From CAWCUU01 sp963798855 (GTDB lineage Bacteria > Gemmatimonadota > Gemmatimonadetes > Longimicrobiales > RSA9), in assembly GCA_963798855.1 (NCBI GenBank), contig CAWCUU010000002.1:1178001-1242000 (forward strand): 64,000 bases of DNA. The letters run 5' to 3'. Position 1 is the first letter of the stretch. Each line of letters begins with the position of its first letter. The translations under genes were made by a program, and so were the position numbers. Below the pieces are notes generated by a model, which had not been told where the DNA came from, did not search any database, and saw only the letters and a program-made list of their open reading frames with translations. This document shows, piece by piece, positions 35,745 to 45,835 of this stretch.

Positions 35745-36917
35745 ATGCACGACGCGTACGACGTTATGATCGTGGGAGCCGGACTCGCCGGGCTCGTCGC
35801 CGCCGGGCAGCTGGGGCGGCGAGGCGGGCGCGTGCTTCTGGTCGATGCGCGGCCGGCGGTGGACCGGTCCGTTCACACGACGGGCATCTTCGTCCGACGG
35901 ACGCTGGAGGACTTCCGACCACCGGAGGACTGCCTCGGGCCCGGCATCCGCCGGGTCGTGGTGCATTCCCCTGCGGGGCGTCGCCTGACAGTCACGGCGC
36001 GCTCGAAGGAGTTCCGCGTCGGGCGCATGCGGCGGCTGTACCGCCGGCTGCTGGCCGAGGCGCGGAGTCACGGCGTCGAGTACTCGCCGGCAACGCGCTA
36101 CCTCGCGTCCGAGCCCGCGCCGCCCGGGAGCGTTGTCGGGCTGGAGCGGCGGGGGCGCCTTGCTCGCGTGCGGACACGGCTGATCGTCGGCGCCGACGGG
36201 GCCCGCTCGCGGGTGGCACGGGACCTGGGGCTGGAGGAAAACCGCGAGTGGATCGTCGGCGTCGAGGACGTCTTCGACGGCACGCTCGCCGCCGCGGAGC
36301 CCGAGCTGCACTGCATCGTGGATCCTCGACTGGCGCCGGGATACATCGCGTGGCTGGCGGACGATGGCGAGTCGGTGCACGTGGGCGTGGGCGGAGCGCC
36401 CGGCCGATTCGAGCCCGCCGCCGCGCTCGCCGCGTTTTACGCGCGACTCGAGCGCGTTCCGGATCTCGCGCCGGTGCGCACTCTACTCCCCATCGAGCGT
36501 CGAGGAGGGCGCATCCCGGTGGGCGGTATGCTGAGGCGGATCGGCTGCGAGCGCGGGCTCCTGATCGGGGATGCTGCCGGCGCGGTCTCGCCGCTTACGG
36601 CGGGAGGCCTCGACCCCTGCTACCGCCTGACGCGGCTTGCGACCGCAAGGATCGTCGCGGTGCTGGAGGGCGGTTCGCCGGCCCTCCTGGAGGCGTACTC
36701 CGGCGTCCCGTTCCAGCGTCACTTCAGAAGGCGACGATGGACCCGCCGTGCGTTCGAATGCGTCGGGCACCCGCTGCTGGCGGAGGCCGCGTGCGGCGTG
36801 CTGCGCACGCATCCGGGGCGGCGGCTCGCAGGGAAGGTCTTCTTTGGCCGCGGCTCCTTTCCCGACGTGGGCCCGGAGCGATTCGTCGCCTTCCGCGGCG
36901 GGGGAGGTGTGCGGTAG
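35745..36917 (+). CDS. FAD-dependent oxidoreductase, geranylgeranyl reductase-like
   Basis: 390 residues. N-terminal FAD motif VMIVGAGLAGLVAAGQLGRRG, second nucleotide motif RLIVGADGARSRVARDLGL, and GLLIGDAAGAVSPLTAGGLDPCYRL, the GD motif of the p-hydroxybenzoate hydroxylase/geranylgeranyl reductase fold. An in-frame ATG at 35706 would add 13 residues (MYFIRQRTCPGAS); 35745 starts right before the FAD motif. Single gene; substrate unknown, perhaps an isoprenoid lipid. Confidence 0.8.
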   Translation: MHDAYDVMIVGAGLAGLVAAGQLGRRGGRVLLVDARPAVDRSVHTTGIFVRRTLEDFRPPEDCLGPGIRRVVVHSPAGRRLTVTARSKEFRVGRMRRLYRRLLAEARSHGVEYSPATRYLASEPAPPGSVVGLERRGRLARVRTRLIVGADGARSRVARDLGLEENREWIVGVEDVFDGTLAAAEPELHCIVDPRLAPGYIAWLADDGESVHVGVGGAPGRFEPAAALAAFYARLERVPDLAPVRTLLPIERRGGRIPVGGMLRRIGCERGLLIGDAAGAVSPLTAGGLDPCYRLTRLATARIVAVLEGGSPALLEAYSGVPFQRHFRRRRWTRRAFECVGHPLLAEAACGVLRTHPGRRLAGKVFFGRGSFPDVGPERFVAFRGGGGVR

Positions 36918-36970
36918 TCGGGTCCTGGTCGAGGATGCGGCAAGGACGCGAATCCCTCGGAATCCATCCG

Positions 36971-37117
36971 TCAGGAAGCCTGCAGAGCTCCGGTCTCGCG
37001 CCTGAGCAGCCACTCCTTGCGCCGCAGGGCGCCGGCGTATCCCGTCGGGCGAGAATCGGCGCCGATGGCTCGATGGCAGGGGACGACGACCGCGATCGGA
37101 TTGGCGCCGCAGAGCCT
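36971..37117 (-). pseudogene. C-terminal scrap of O6-alkylguanine-DNA alkyltransferase (Ogt type)
   Basis: Minus strand: CGANPIAVVVPCHRAIGADS then RPTGYAGALRRKEWLLRRETGAL to a stop at 36971. The PCHR active-site motif with the acceptor Cys and the downstream helix are kept, but everything before it is absent. The upstream edge is fused directly to the 3' end of the decarboxylase gene. Non-functional remnant. Confidence 0.75.
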
Positions 37118-38476
37118 CTATCCATCCGCGGCGGTCGATTTCGCGATTCGGAGGATCGCCGCCGCGCTGCGCTCAATGTCTTCTTCCGTTGTCGCCCAGC
37201 TCGATACACTGACCCTCATGGCGGTTCGGCCATGCCATTCCGTTCCGCCGCACCAGCACGTGCCGTCATCCTGGACACCGGCGATGACGCGGCGGGTGTG
37301 GTCGTCACTGCCGAAGGACACCAGGACCTGATTCAGCACGACATCGTTGAGCACCTCGTGGCCCGCTTCGCGGAAGCGCTCTGCAAACAGGCGGGCGAAT
37401 CGACAGTTGCGCTCGATCACATCGCTGAGTCCGTGCCGGCCCAGGGAGCGAAGCGCGGCCCACAGCTCGACCCCGCGAGCCCGCCGCGACGCTTCCGGAG
37501 TGTACTGGCAGGGGTCGCGCTCTGCGCTGAGCTGAATGTAGGCCGCGCTGAGCACCATGGCCCGCCGCAGATGCTCCGACTCGCGAACGAATGCGATGCC
37601 CGAATCGTACGGTACGTTCAGCCACTTATGGCAATCGATCGCCCAGGAATCAGCGAGAGAGTAGCCATCGAGCAGCTTCTCGTAGCGGGGCGAGACCGCC
37701 GCCCACAGCCCGAAGGCGCCGTCCACATGGACCCAGGCGCCCGCTTCCCGGGCGCGCTCGCAAATCTCCCGTCCGGGATCGAACGCGCCGGTGTTCACGT
37801 TTCCCGCCTGGATGCAGACGAGCGTACGGTCGTCGAATCGGGGCAATGCGTCGACCCGCATGCGTCCCTGGCCGTCGGTCGGAACCGAGATTACGCGCGA
37901 ACGGCCCAGTCCGAGCAGAGACAGGGGCTTGAGCACCGAGACGTGCACCTCTTCGCCCACCACGACCGTGATCGGCGGAGCGCCGAAAAGACCATTCTGC
38001 TCGACGTCCCATCCGGCGCCCGCGAGCAGCGCCGTCCGGGCAGCGGCCAATGCCGCGAAGTTCGCCATCGTGGTGCCGGTGACGAGGCCGCCGCCGCTAC
38101 CGGCCGGCAATCCCACCATTTTGGCGATCCATTCGATCACGATTTCTTCCAGCTTCGCCGCCGTGGGCGACATCACCCGTAGCGCGGCGTTCTGGTCCTA
38201 CGCGCCTGCGAGCCAGTTCGCGGCCAGGGCCGCAGGCAAGGCGCCGCCGATAACGAATCCGAAGTAGCGACCGCCCGTGGTGGCCACCGTGCCGGGCGAT
38301 CCGATCTCGTCGAGCAGGGCCAGGACGTCCGCCGGATCGGCAGGGCGGTCCGGCAGCTCACCTCCGAGGCGTTCCAGGCGCGCCACATCAGCCGGCTGTG
38401 GGCTGGTTCGCCTATCGGCTATCGCCCGTAGATACGCGGATGCCCGCCTTGCCACATCTCGGAGCAGCTCATCCAT
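37118..38476 (-). pseudogene. Aromatic-L-amino-acid decarboxylase-type PLP enzyme, interrupted by a single in-frame TAG
   Basis: 452 codons of group II decarboxylase in one frame except for TAG at 38198-38200. Codons before it read MDELLRDVARRASAYLRAI to AANWLAGA, and after it DQNAALRVMSPTAAKLEEI; family members have Trp (TGG) at that position, so this is a G-to-A type change. Downstream motifs are intact: GLVTGTTMANFAALAAAR, WVHVDGAFGLWAA, and the PLP lysine in AIDCHKWLNVPYDSG. Re-initiation at MSPTAAK would lose the N-terminal dimer arm. Either a recent pseudogene, amber read-through, or a base-call error. Confidence 0.85.
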
Positions 38477-38571
38477 TGCCGTGTTCCGTAGAGAGGGACT
38501 GTCGACCTGATCGAACGAACACTGCGGGAGCCAGCCGGCCTAACGGGTCGCTGAAGAACTGGAGCGACCTG

Positions 38572-39874
38572 CTAAAGGTAGCGCAGCCACCACTCCTTCC
38601 GTCGCGCCTTCAGCTCGGCGAACCACCGGCAGGCGGGATAGAGAAGGAGGATCGCCGTGATCCACACGAGGTATAGCAGACCCAGGCTCCAGGTGTAGCC
38701 CGCCGGCGGCGGCGGATTCCCCATCGGGTGGTTGGCGAATAGCCAGGGGTCGACGCCGCCCTGACGGACGGCCGACACCGCCACCGCCAGGCCGTGAATG
38801 AGCGGGATGTGGAGCAGGTAGTAGAAGAATGGCACCCGTCCGAAGACTTCGACCCAGCGGGCCGCCCGGCCGCGCGCGCGCTCCAGCAGCGGCACCAGCG
38901 CGATCGTCGGTCCCAGCGTCATGAGCAGGAAGCAGAAGGAGGCCGGATACTTCGTCGTATTGAGGAACGAGAGCAGTGCGGGTATCGAGGAACGAGCGGT
39001 CCACGGGTGTGGGTCGCCGTACAGGTTGAAGCCGCGGAGCAGCACGAAGAGGGCGATCGCAGCGATGCCGAGCCCGGCGCACAGCCGGTCCCGGCGCGGC
39101 GCATCCAGGACCAGGATGCGGCCGAAGGCGTATCCGGCGGCCATCACTCCGAGCCACGGTATGATCGAGTACAGCACCACGAGCGGCCCGATCGGCTCCT
39201 CGGTGAACGCGGTATAGAGCACCTCGCGCAGCGCGCCCGGCATGGCCGGGAGCAACAGCGGCATCACGGCGTTGTGCAGCGCGATGATGGCGACGCCGAG
39301 GCCCCCCACCAGCGGTACAGGCAGTCGCACCAGCACGGCCATGAGGACCATGCACCAGCCGATCGCCCAGATGACTCCGGCCAGCAGGTAATGAGCGAAA
39401 TCGAGGTTGAAGGTCCACGCCACCCGGAGGACGGTGAGGCTCGAGCAGCACGAGCCACAGCCCGCGCAGCAGCAGGAAGCGCGAAAGGCCCGGATGCCGT
39501 CGGCCGTACAGGAACGCGCTGGTGCCGGCGAGAAAGATGAACGCCGGAGCGCAGAAGTGGGTGATCCAGCGGGTGAAGAAGATCCCGGGCGTGGGCCCGC
39601 CGGCCGGAAGACCGGAGTACACGCGGACGTGGTCGACGGCCATCAGGATCATCACGGCGCCGCGGATCAGGTCGACCGAGACGAGCCGCTCGCCGCGATG
39701 CGCACCTTCTCGTGAAGTGACGCGCGCCGGCGGCTCGAGCGGCGCCGTCGCGCCGGGCGGAGCGACGACCCTGGCTGGGGGCTCGGAGGATCGCTGGAGG
39801 CGATCCTCTGCGTCGGTCGGCCCGGCGGTTGGATCCGGGCGCATGGACTCGGAGCGCATGACCGCCAAGCTCAA
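38572..39874 (-). pseudogene. DUF1624/heparan-alpha-glucosaminide N-acetyltransferase-like membrane protein, frameshifted
   Basis: First frame (39874 to ~39440): LVSVDLIRGAVMILMAVDHVRVYSG (the conserved DHxR), FFTRWITHFCAPAFIFLAGTSAFLYG, FLLLRGLWLVLLE. Second frame (~39440 to 38572) continues LTVLRVAWTFNLDFAHYLLAG and then eight or so further helices to the end. One extra C in GAGCCTCACC (about 39436-39441) separates them. The family acetylates sugars or envelope glycans with a cytosolic acetyl donor. Start could also be a later Met. Confidence 0.8.
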
Positions 39875-39892
39875 CCGCGTGTGGCTCTGCGG

Positions 39893-40642
39893 TCAATTCC
39901 GGCGCGGCGAATGGTCGTTTTCGGGCGGGGAACGGTCGATGTGACGGAGCCGAGCCTTGATCCGAGCGCTGCGCCGGCGGCTCACTGGCACCTCGGTCCC
40001 GTCGCGCAGCAGGAGGGTCGTATCGGCTCCCGCCGATGATCGCACTTCCCGCACCCTGTCGAGCCGTACGATCACGGAGCGGTGCACGCGCGCGAAGTGT
40101 TTGGGGTCGAGCCGTGCCTCGAGCGAAGCGAGCGGCTGGCGCAGGCGGTGGAGGGTCGTGCCGGCGTGGATCACCGCATGATCACCCTGCGCCTCGATCC
40201 AGTCCACCTCGGCGGAATCGAGCAGCAGGACGCCGTCCGCGGTGGGCACGGCGATCCGGGCGTCTTGCGGTCGATCCCGGAGCCGCTGGTAGAGGCGCTC
40301 CATCATCGCCTCGAATCGCGGCCGGGAGAGCGGCTTCACCAGATAGTCGAGGGCCTGGGCCTCGAACGCCTTCACCGCATACTCCTCGTGCGCGGTGACG
40401 AAGACGATGAGCGGCATCCGCTGCGTGCCGCGGAACGCGATCACGTCCAACCCGTCGAACCCCGGCATATGGACATTGAGGAACACGAGATCGGGGTCCG
40501 TGGTCGCGAGGGCCCGGACCGCTTCCTTCCCGTCGCGGCATTCGCCGACCACCCTGACGTCGCGATACGGCGCGAGCAGCTGGCGGATGCCCCGACGCGC
40601 GAGCGGCTCGTCGTCGACGATCAGCGCGCGAATCTCAGGCAT
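39893..40642 (-). CDS. LytTR-family response regulator with Asn at the phospho-acceptor position
   Basis: 249 residues: receiver domain 1-~120 (ALIVDDEPLARRG acidic pair, FVTAHEEYAVKAFEAQALDYLVKP with the switch Thr and Lys), then a LytTR DNA-binding domain (LLLDSAEVDWIEAQGDHAVIHAG, FARVHRSVIVRLDRVREV). The acceptor site reads DLVFLNVHMPGFDG, codon AAT at 40475-40477 where family members have Asp (residue 56). It therefore cannot be phosphorylated in the usual way. It overlaps the 3' end of the LytS-like kinase gene by 8 bases, as a two-gene unit. The C-terminal last 12 residues look like a run-on. Confidence 0.88.
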   Translation of the reverse strand: MPEIRALIVDDEPLARRGIRQLLAPYRDVRVVGECRDGKEAVRALATTDPDLVFLNVHMPGFDGLDVIAFRGTQRMPLIVFVTAHEEYAVKAFEAQALDYLVKPLSRPRFEAMMERLYQRLRDRPQDARIAVPTADGVLLLDSAEVDWIEAQGDHAVIHAGTTLHRLRQPLASLEARLDPKHFARVHRSVIVRLDRVREVRSSAGADTTLLLRDGTEVPVSRRRSARIKARLRHIDRSPPENDHSPRRN

Positions 40643-41725
40643 CGGCGGGCTTCACCTCGCGGTACGGCAGACGCACGCTCACCCGCGCCCCGCCTTCGGA
40701 GCTCGTCGTGAGCGTCAGACGAGCCCGGTCCCCGTAGAGCGTGGCCAGCCGCTCCCGCGTGGTTCCCAACCCCACCCCCTCGGCCGGGTCGAGGGGGCCT
40801 GGCCCGTCGTCGATCACCGCGAGGACGAGCTCGTCTCCCTCGCGGCTCGCCTCGATCCGGAGGAGCGTAGCCCCGATGCGCTCGGCGAGTCCATGGCGCA
40901 CGCCGTTCTCCACCAGCGGCTGCAGCAGGACTCCGGCACCCCCGCCCGCAGCACCGCCGGGTCCACAGCGAAGATCGGCTGCAGCCGGTCGGAGAAGCGG
41001 ATCGCCTCGATGCCCAGGTACTGCCGCACGAACTCCAGCTCATCGCCCAGCGGGACCTCCTGCGCGCGGCCGGCCCGCATCACCCGCCGCAGCATGTCTC
41101 CGAGTTGCTCGAGCATGCGGGTGGCGGTGGCCGCGTCACGGTCCCTCACGATGACGGTGACCGCATTGAGGCTGTTCAACAGGAAGTGGGGCTGGAGCTG
41201 CATCCGAAGCGCGCCCAATCTCGCGTCGGCGAGCTGCGCTTCGAGGCGGGCCGTCTGGGTCTCGCGCTCCTGCGCCGCGACGAAGTAGAACAGCGCGTGC
41301 TCCACGCCGAGTACCGCGAAGTACACCGCCGCCCCGAATGGCAATGAGGTGAGGAACCAGTCGAGCAGGGTGGCGCCGTAGGGGCCGGTCCGGAAAAGCG
41401 CAATGCTCAGCAACCAGCCGGCCAGCGCCCACGCGGCGCACAGCACGATGGACGCGGCGAGGTGGACCGGCAGCCTGCGGGCGATCGCGGCACGGGTGAG
41501 CGGATACCGCCGCGCCAGCAGGAAGACGAGTGGTGTGAGAAGGCCGTAGATGAGCCAGTCCCCGCCTTCGAACACCAGCACCCGAGCATCCGGCGCTCCA
41601 CCTCGATCGGCCAGCCCGCGGACGTACTCTTTCGTCACCGCCAGCAGCGCGGGGGCGAGCCAGGCGCTGGAGACGAGAAGCGATGTCCGCCGGAGGCTGG
41701 CTCCTGCCGATCGCGGCTGATCCAT
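40635..41725 (-). pseudogene. LytS/YehU-type sensor histidine kinase, frameshifted
   Basis: ATG 41725 (MDQPRSAGASLRRTSLLVSS). Four membrane segments, then the His_kinase phospho-acceptor block ALRMQLQPHFLLNSLNAVTV, then LEFVRQYLGIEAIRFSDRLQ. The frame breaks near 40935-40960 and the ATPase part continues in another frame as GVLLQPLVENGVRHGL and VIDDGPGPLD with GLGTTRERLATLYG. One missing G in a run of five would restore it. The kinase-regulator pair is thus doubly impaired (kinase frameshift and Asn56 in the regulator). Confidence 0.82.
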
Positions 41726-41765
41726 ACTTCTCCTCCGGCGGTCGCGTCGTGACTCCGCCTCGTGC

Positions 41766-43535
41766 CTAGTGCAGCCTCGGATTCGTGGAGCGCGGCGCCG
41801 CGACACATTCCGGCCACGTCGTGCCGCCGCCGCGCCGGAACGTGGATGGCGGCAGGCTCGCGAGGTCGACGCGGTCGAGCGGGATCCGCTCCGGATCCTC
41901 TGAAGCCATGTAGACGAGCATGGCGGTCAGCGTCGCGTTGTAGCGGAGATCGTCGAAGACGACCTTGTCGTACGTGTCGCGCTCCGTGTGCCAGGTGACG
42001 TTGCCGTAATCCCACGAGAGTGCGCCGAGCCCGAACGCGGGCAGGCCGTGGCAGCCGAAGGAGAAGTCGTCGCTGCCCCCGCCCGCGGGGCGTCCGGCCA
42101 CGACCGGCTCCCCGCCGTTGATGCGCTGGCGCCACTCGAGCGGAATGCGGGCGAGGTACGCGTTCAGGTGCTCGGGGGCGTGCACGAGACCGCCGCCGCC
42201 GATCCGCACGACGCGGCCGGTGCCGTTATCCTGATTGAAGAGGGCCTGCAGCCCCTGCAGCACTTCGGGGTGATCCTCTGTGAAGGCCTTCGACCCCACC
42301 TCGCCCTCCTCCTCGCCGCTCCAGTGGCCGACCAGAATGGTGCGCTTCGGATGCGGATAGACCTCCTTCAGGATGCGCATTGCTTCCAGCATCGTGAGGG
42401 TGCCCGTGCCGTTGTCGGTGGCGCCCGACGAGCCGTCCCACGAGTCGAAGTGGGCCGACATCATGACGTACTCGTCGGGCTTTTCATCGCCGGGGATGGC
42501 GGCGATGACGTTGTGGACCGGCTGCTCTCCCAGCAGCTTCCCGTCCAGGTCCAGCTTGAGCTTCGGGTGGTCGCCGTGCTCGGTGAGGCGGTAGACGAGA
42601 CCGTAGTCCTCGCAGTCCAGCGCGATCGCCGGTGCCTTCACGTCGTATGTCTCGAAGACTTCCATGGCTCCCCAGCCGGTGTTGAGCGCTCCGGCGAACC
42701 CGCCGAAGCCGCTGCTCTCGCGGCCTTCGGGATCGAGCTCGGCGGCCACGATCTGCTCCGGTGTTCGCCCGCCGCCCATTCGCCACGACAGCTTGGGGCG
42801 CGAGCTCACAATGCCGGCGGCGCCCGCCTGCTCGAGTCGTACGCCGAGGTCGCCGCCTCCGAGGGCCGGATAGTACCCCGTGCCGCGCAGCCCCGCGCTC
42901 GCGCCGTCCTCATCCGGCCCGGGTCGAACCACGCTCCACGCGCGCTGCGCTTCCACCATGAGCGTGTCCATTCGCGCCTTCGATTGCGGCGTCGCGTTCA
43001 TCGCCCAGTCGTCCTGCGGTCGGCACGTCGGAAGCCCGGCGGAGATCATCACCAGCTTCCCCTTCGCGTTCGGGAGCCATCGAACGAACCCGGTGCTGTC
43101 GTGGAACGTCGGGAGGATGATCGTTTCGAGCGTGAGCGCCTTCCCGCCCGTGCCGGGGCTGTAACCGATCATCTGACCCTGCAGCGTGCGGTCGCGCGGG
43201 GCGACGAGGTCGATGTGCGAATGCCCGCGCACCCATCCGCGCCACGTGCCGTACCGTTCCTCGCGTGCGTCGATCCCCCACCCGGAGTATTGTTTGACCA
43301 GCCAGTCCTGCGCCTGCTTGAGATCCGGACTCCCCATGAGCCGCGGCCCCAGCGAATCGAACAGTGCGTGCGCCTCGACTTCCAGACGCGAGCTATCCAT
43401 GCCGACGGCGTAGATCCGCCGGATCAGGGCGTCGCTCGTCGGGAACGTCTGCGCGTCGAGCGGTGAGGCCGGCAGGGCGGCCAGCACGAAGGCCGGGGCG
43501 ACGCCGGCGAAGAGCGAGGGTCGCATCCTCATCAT
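41766..43535 (-). CDS. Secreted M28-family zinc peptidase, carboxypeptidase Q-like
   Basis: 590 residues with a signal peptide (FVLAALPASPLDAQ). An internal PA-like region (AGIVSSRPKLSWRMGG) is followed by the M28 catalytic core: metal ligands in MMSAHFDSWDG, GATDNGTGTLTML, GHWSGEEEGEVGS (catalytic Glu), FNQDNGTG and TWHTERDTYDKV. Exported di-zinc aminopeptidase or dipeptidase. It is divergent from a second M28 peptidase over ~184 bases and may share control with it. Confidence 0.87.
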   Translation of the reverse strand: MMRMRPSLFAGVAPAFVLAALPASPLDAQTFPTSDALIRRIYAVGMDSSRLEVEAHALFDSLGPRLMGSPDLKQAQDWLVKQYSGWGIDAREERYGTWRGWVRGHSHIDLVAPRDRTLQGQMIGYSPGTGGKALTLETIILPTFHDSTGFVRWLPNAKGKLVMISAGLPTCRPQDDWAMNATPQSKARMDTLMVEAQRAWSVVRPGPDEDGASAGLRGTGYYPALGGGDLGVRLEQAGAAGIVSSRPKLSWRMGGGRTPEQIVAAELDPEGRESSGFGGFAGALNTGWGAMEVFETYDVKAPAIALDCEDYGLVYRLTEHGDHPKLKLDLDGKLLGEQPVHNVIAAIPGDEKPDEYVMMSAHFDSWDGSSGATDNGTGTLTMLEAMRILKEVYPHPKRTILVGHWSGEEEGEVGSKAFTEDHPEVLQGLQALFNQDNGTGRVVRIGGGGLVHAPEHLNAYLARIPLEWRQRINGGEPVVAGRPAGGGSDDFSFGCHGLPAFGLGALSWDYGNVTWHTERDTYDKVVFDDLRYNATLTAMLVYMASEDPERIPLDRVDLASLPPSTFRRGGGTTWPECVAAPRSTNPRLH

Positions 43536-43719
43536 CGGTCGTGGTCCTGCGCGAGGGAAGGAAAATGAGAGGGGGCGAAGTCTACGTTGTCGCGGCGATC
43601 CGCGCACGTCGCGGCTTCGTGGCGCGTCCGGCGCGTCTTGAGTGGCTAGCGCCCGGGTTGTCCGGCGTCGCCGTCCGCCTCTATCTTCCGCGCCCGGACT
43701 CCCCCTTCGCGGAAACATC

Positions 43720-45825
43720 ATGAGACTGCACCACCTCCTTCCGGCCGTCGGCTCCGCGCTTTTCCTGTGGGTCGCCCCTCTCGCCGCCCAGCAGCTGCCC
43801 GGCTACACGCCCGCCGGCTCCACCCGCGAGCGCGCACTCGAGGCCAATGTGGTGACGCGCCCGGACACCGCCGACGCGCGGGCGCACTCCGTCGCGCTCA
43901 GCAGCCAGACGCACGTGGCCGGCACGCCGGCGCAGGCGCGGACGCGCGACTACGTGATCGAGCAGATGAAGTCGTGGGGGCTGCCGACGCAGGTACGCGC
44001 CTACAGCGTCTATCTCCCGCACGCGACCGGTGTGCAGGTCTGGCGCGTGAAGCCGGATCCCGAGCAGCTCTCGCTCGATGAGCCGGCGGTGCCGGGCGAT
44101 CCGGTCAGCGCCGTCGCCCACTATCCGACGGTGAACGGGAGCAGCGCCGCCGGGGACGTGACCGCGCCGGTGGTCTATGTGAACTACGGGCTCATCGAGG
44201 ACTACGCGAAGCTCGACTCGCTGGGGGTCTCCGTGGAAGGGAAGATCGCGGTGGCGCGTTATGGTCGGTCCTTCCGTGGGATCAAGGCCCGCGAGGCGCA
44301 GAAGCACGGCGCGGTCGCGCTGCTGATCTACAGCGATCCGGAGGACGACGGCTACGTCCGCGGCGACGTCTATCCGAAGGGTCCGATGCGGCCGTCCTAT
44401 GGCGTGCAGCGCGGCAGCATCCTGAACGTGAACGGCGACCCGAGCACGCCGGGCTACCCGAGCACCGAAGGCGCGCGGCGGATCGATCCGGACTCGATCA
44501 TGCCGAAGATCCCGGTCGTGCCGATCTCGTACGGCAACGCCGCGAAGCTGCTCGAGGGGCTCGGCGGCACGGAGATTCCGCAGGACTGGCAGGGCGGTCT
44601 GCCGTTCCGCTATCACGTCGGGCCGGGGCCGGTCGAGGCCCGCGTGCAGGTGGAGACGGACGCCGCGACGAAGCCATACAAGGACATCTGGGACACGTTC
44701 GGCGTGGTGCGCGGCAGCGAGCTTCCGGACGAGATGGTGGTCATCGGCGGCCACCGCGACGCCTGGGGCCCCGGCACCGACGACAACGTGAGTGGCTCGG
44801 TCAGCGTCATGGAGATCGCGCGCGCGGTGGCGGAGCAGCTGAAGGCGGGCAAGCGGCCGAAGCGGACGCTGATCTTCGCGACCTGGGATGCCGAGGAGTG
44901 GGGGCTCGTCGGCTCGGTGGAGTACGTCGAGGACGACTCGCTCCGGCTGAAGAAGGGCGGCGTCGCGTATCTGAACCAGGACATGATCGCCTCGGGGCCG
45001 CGCTTCGGCGCCGGCGGCTCGCCCTCGTTGCGGGCGGTGCTGCGCTCCGCGGCCGAGGAGGTGCCTGCGCCCGACACGACCGGAAGCCTGTGGGACGCCT
45101 GGGTCGCGGAATCGAATGTCGCCGACGGCAAGCTCCCGCGCATGGGAGATCCCGGAGGCGGCTCGGACTACGCCGGCTTCTACAATCATCTCGGCATACC
45201 GATCCTGGAGTGGGGCTTCGGCGGCGGCCAGGGCATCTACCACTCCGCCTACGACGACCCTGCCTGGATGCAGCGCTTCGGCGATCCGGGCTACCGCCAC
45301 CACGTCGCCGCCGCGAGGCTCGGCGCGGCAATGGCGCTGCGGCTCGCGAATGCGGACATCCTGCCCTACGACTACGTCGAGTACGCGACGACAATGCGCG
45401 GCTACCTGCCGGCGCTCGACAGCGCCTTCGCGGCGTGCGGGTGGAGCCTCGACACGAAGTCGCTGTCGGCCGCGATCGATCGGATGGAGGCGCGGGCGCG
45501 CACGTTCGCGGCCGCGAGGGACTCGGCGCTGGCCGGCTCGGCGCCGCCCGCGAAGGTGCTGAAGGCGACGAACGCCGCGCTGCTCCGGATCGAGCGGGCG
45601 CTCACCCGTGCCGAGGGGCTCCTCGGACGTTCGTGGTACCGCAACCTCATCTACGTCGCGGACGAAGACAACGGCTACGCGAACATGGTCTTCCCTTCCG
45701 TGAATGAGGCCGTCCGGGCGGGTGACCAGGCGCGTACGGTGAAGGAGCTGAGCGATCTGGCAGAGCGATTCGATCGCGCGACGGCCGCGCTCGAGGACGC
45801 GGAAGCCGCGCTGCGCGGGCGCTGA
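43720..45825 (+). CDS. Secreted M28B peptidase, glutamate carboxypeptidase II-like (NAALADase)
   Basis: 701 residues with signal peptide (VAPLAAQQ). PA domain 120-300 (VVYVNYGLIEDYAKLDSLGV, VARYGRSFRGIKAREAQKHGA), M28 core (GGHRDAWGPGTDDNVSGS, ATWDAEEWGLVGS, NQDMIASG, YHSAYDD) with both zinc sites and the catalytic Glu, and a C-terminal TFR-like dimerisation domain (RLGAAMALRLANADILPYD). All key residues are present. Removes C-terminal Glu/Asp-like residues in family members; substrate here unknown. Divergent from the other M28 gene. Confidence 0.9.
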   Translation: MRLHHLLPAVGSALFLWVAPLAAQQLPGYTPAGSTRERALEANVVTRPDTADARAHSVALSSQTHVAGTPAQARTRDYVIEQMKSWGLPTQVRAYSVYLPHATGVQVWRVKPDPEQLSLDEPAVPGDPVSAVAHYPTVNGSSAAGDVTAPVVYVNYGLIEDYAKLDSLGVSVEGKIAVARYGRSFRGIKAREAQKHGAVALLIYSDPEDDGYVRGDVYPKGPMRPSYGVQRGSILNVNGDPSTPGYPSTEGARRIDPDSIMPKIPVVPISYGNAAKLLEGLGGTEIPQDWQGGLPFRYHVGPGPVEARVQVETDAATKPYKDIWDTFGVVRGSELPDEMVVIGGHRDAWGPGTDDNVSGSVSVMEIARAVAEQLKAGKRPKRTLIFATWDAEEWGLVGSVEYVEDDSLRLKKGGVAYLNQDMIASGPRFGAGGSPSLRAVLRSAAEEVPAPDTTGSLWDAWVAESNVADGKLPRMGDPGGGSDYAGFYNHLGIPILEWGFGGGQGIYHSAYDDPAWMQRFGDPGYRHHVAAARLGAAMALRLANADILPYDYVEYATTMRGYLPALDSAFAACGWSLDTKSLSAAIDRMEARARTFAAARDSALAGSAPPAKVLKATNAALLRIERALTRAEGLLGRSWYRNLIYVADEDNGYANMVFPSVNEAVRAGDQARTVKELSDLAERFDRATAALEDAEAALRGR

Positions 45826-45835
45826 ATCGATTCGG

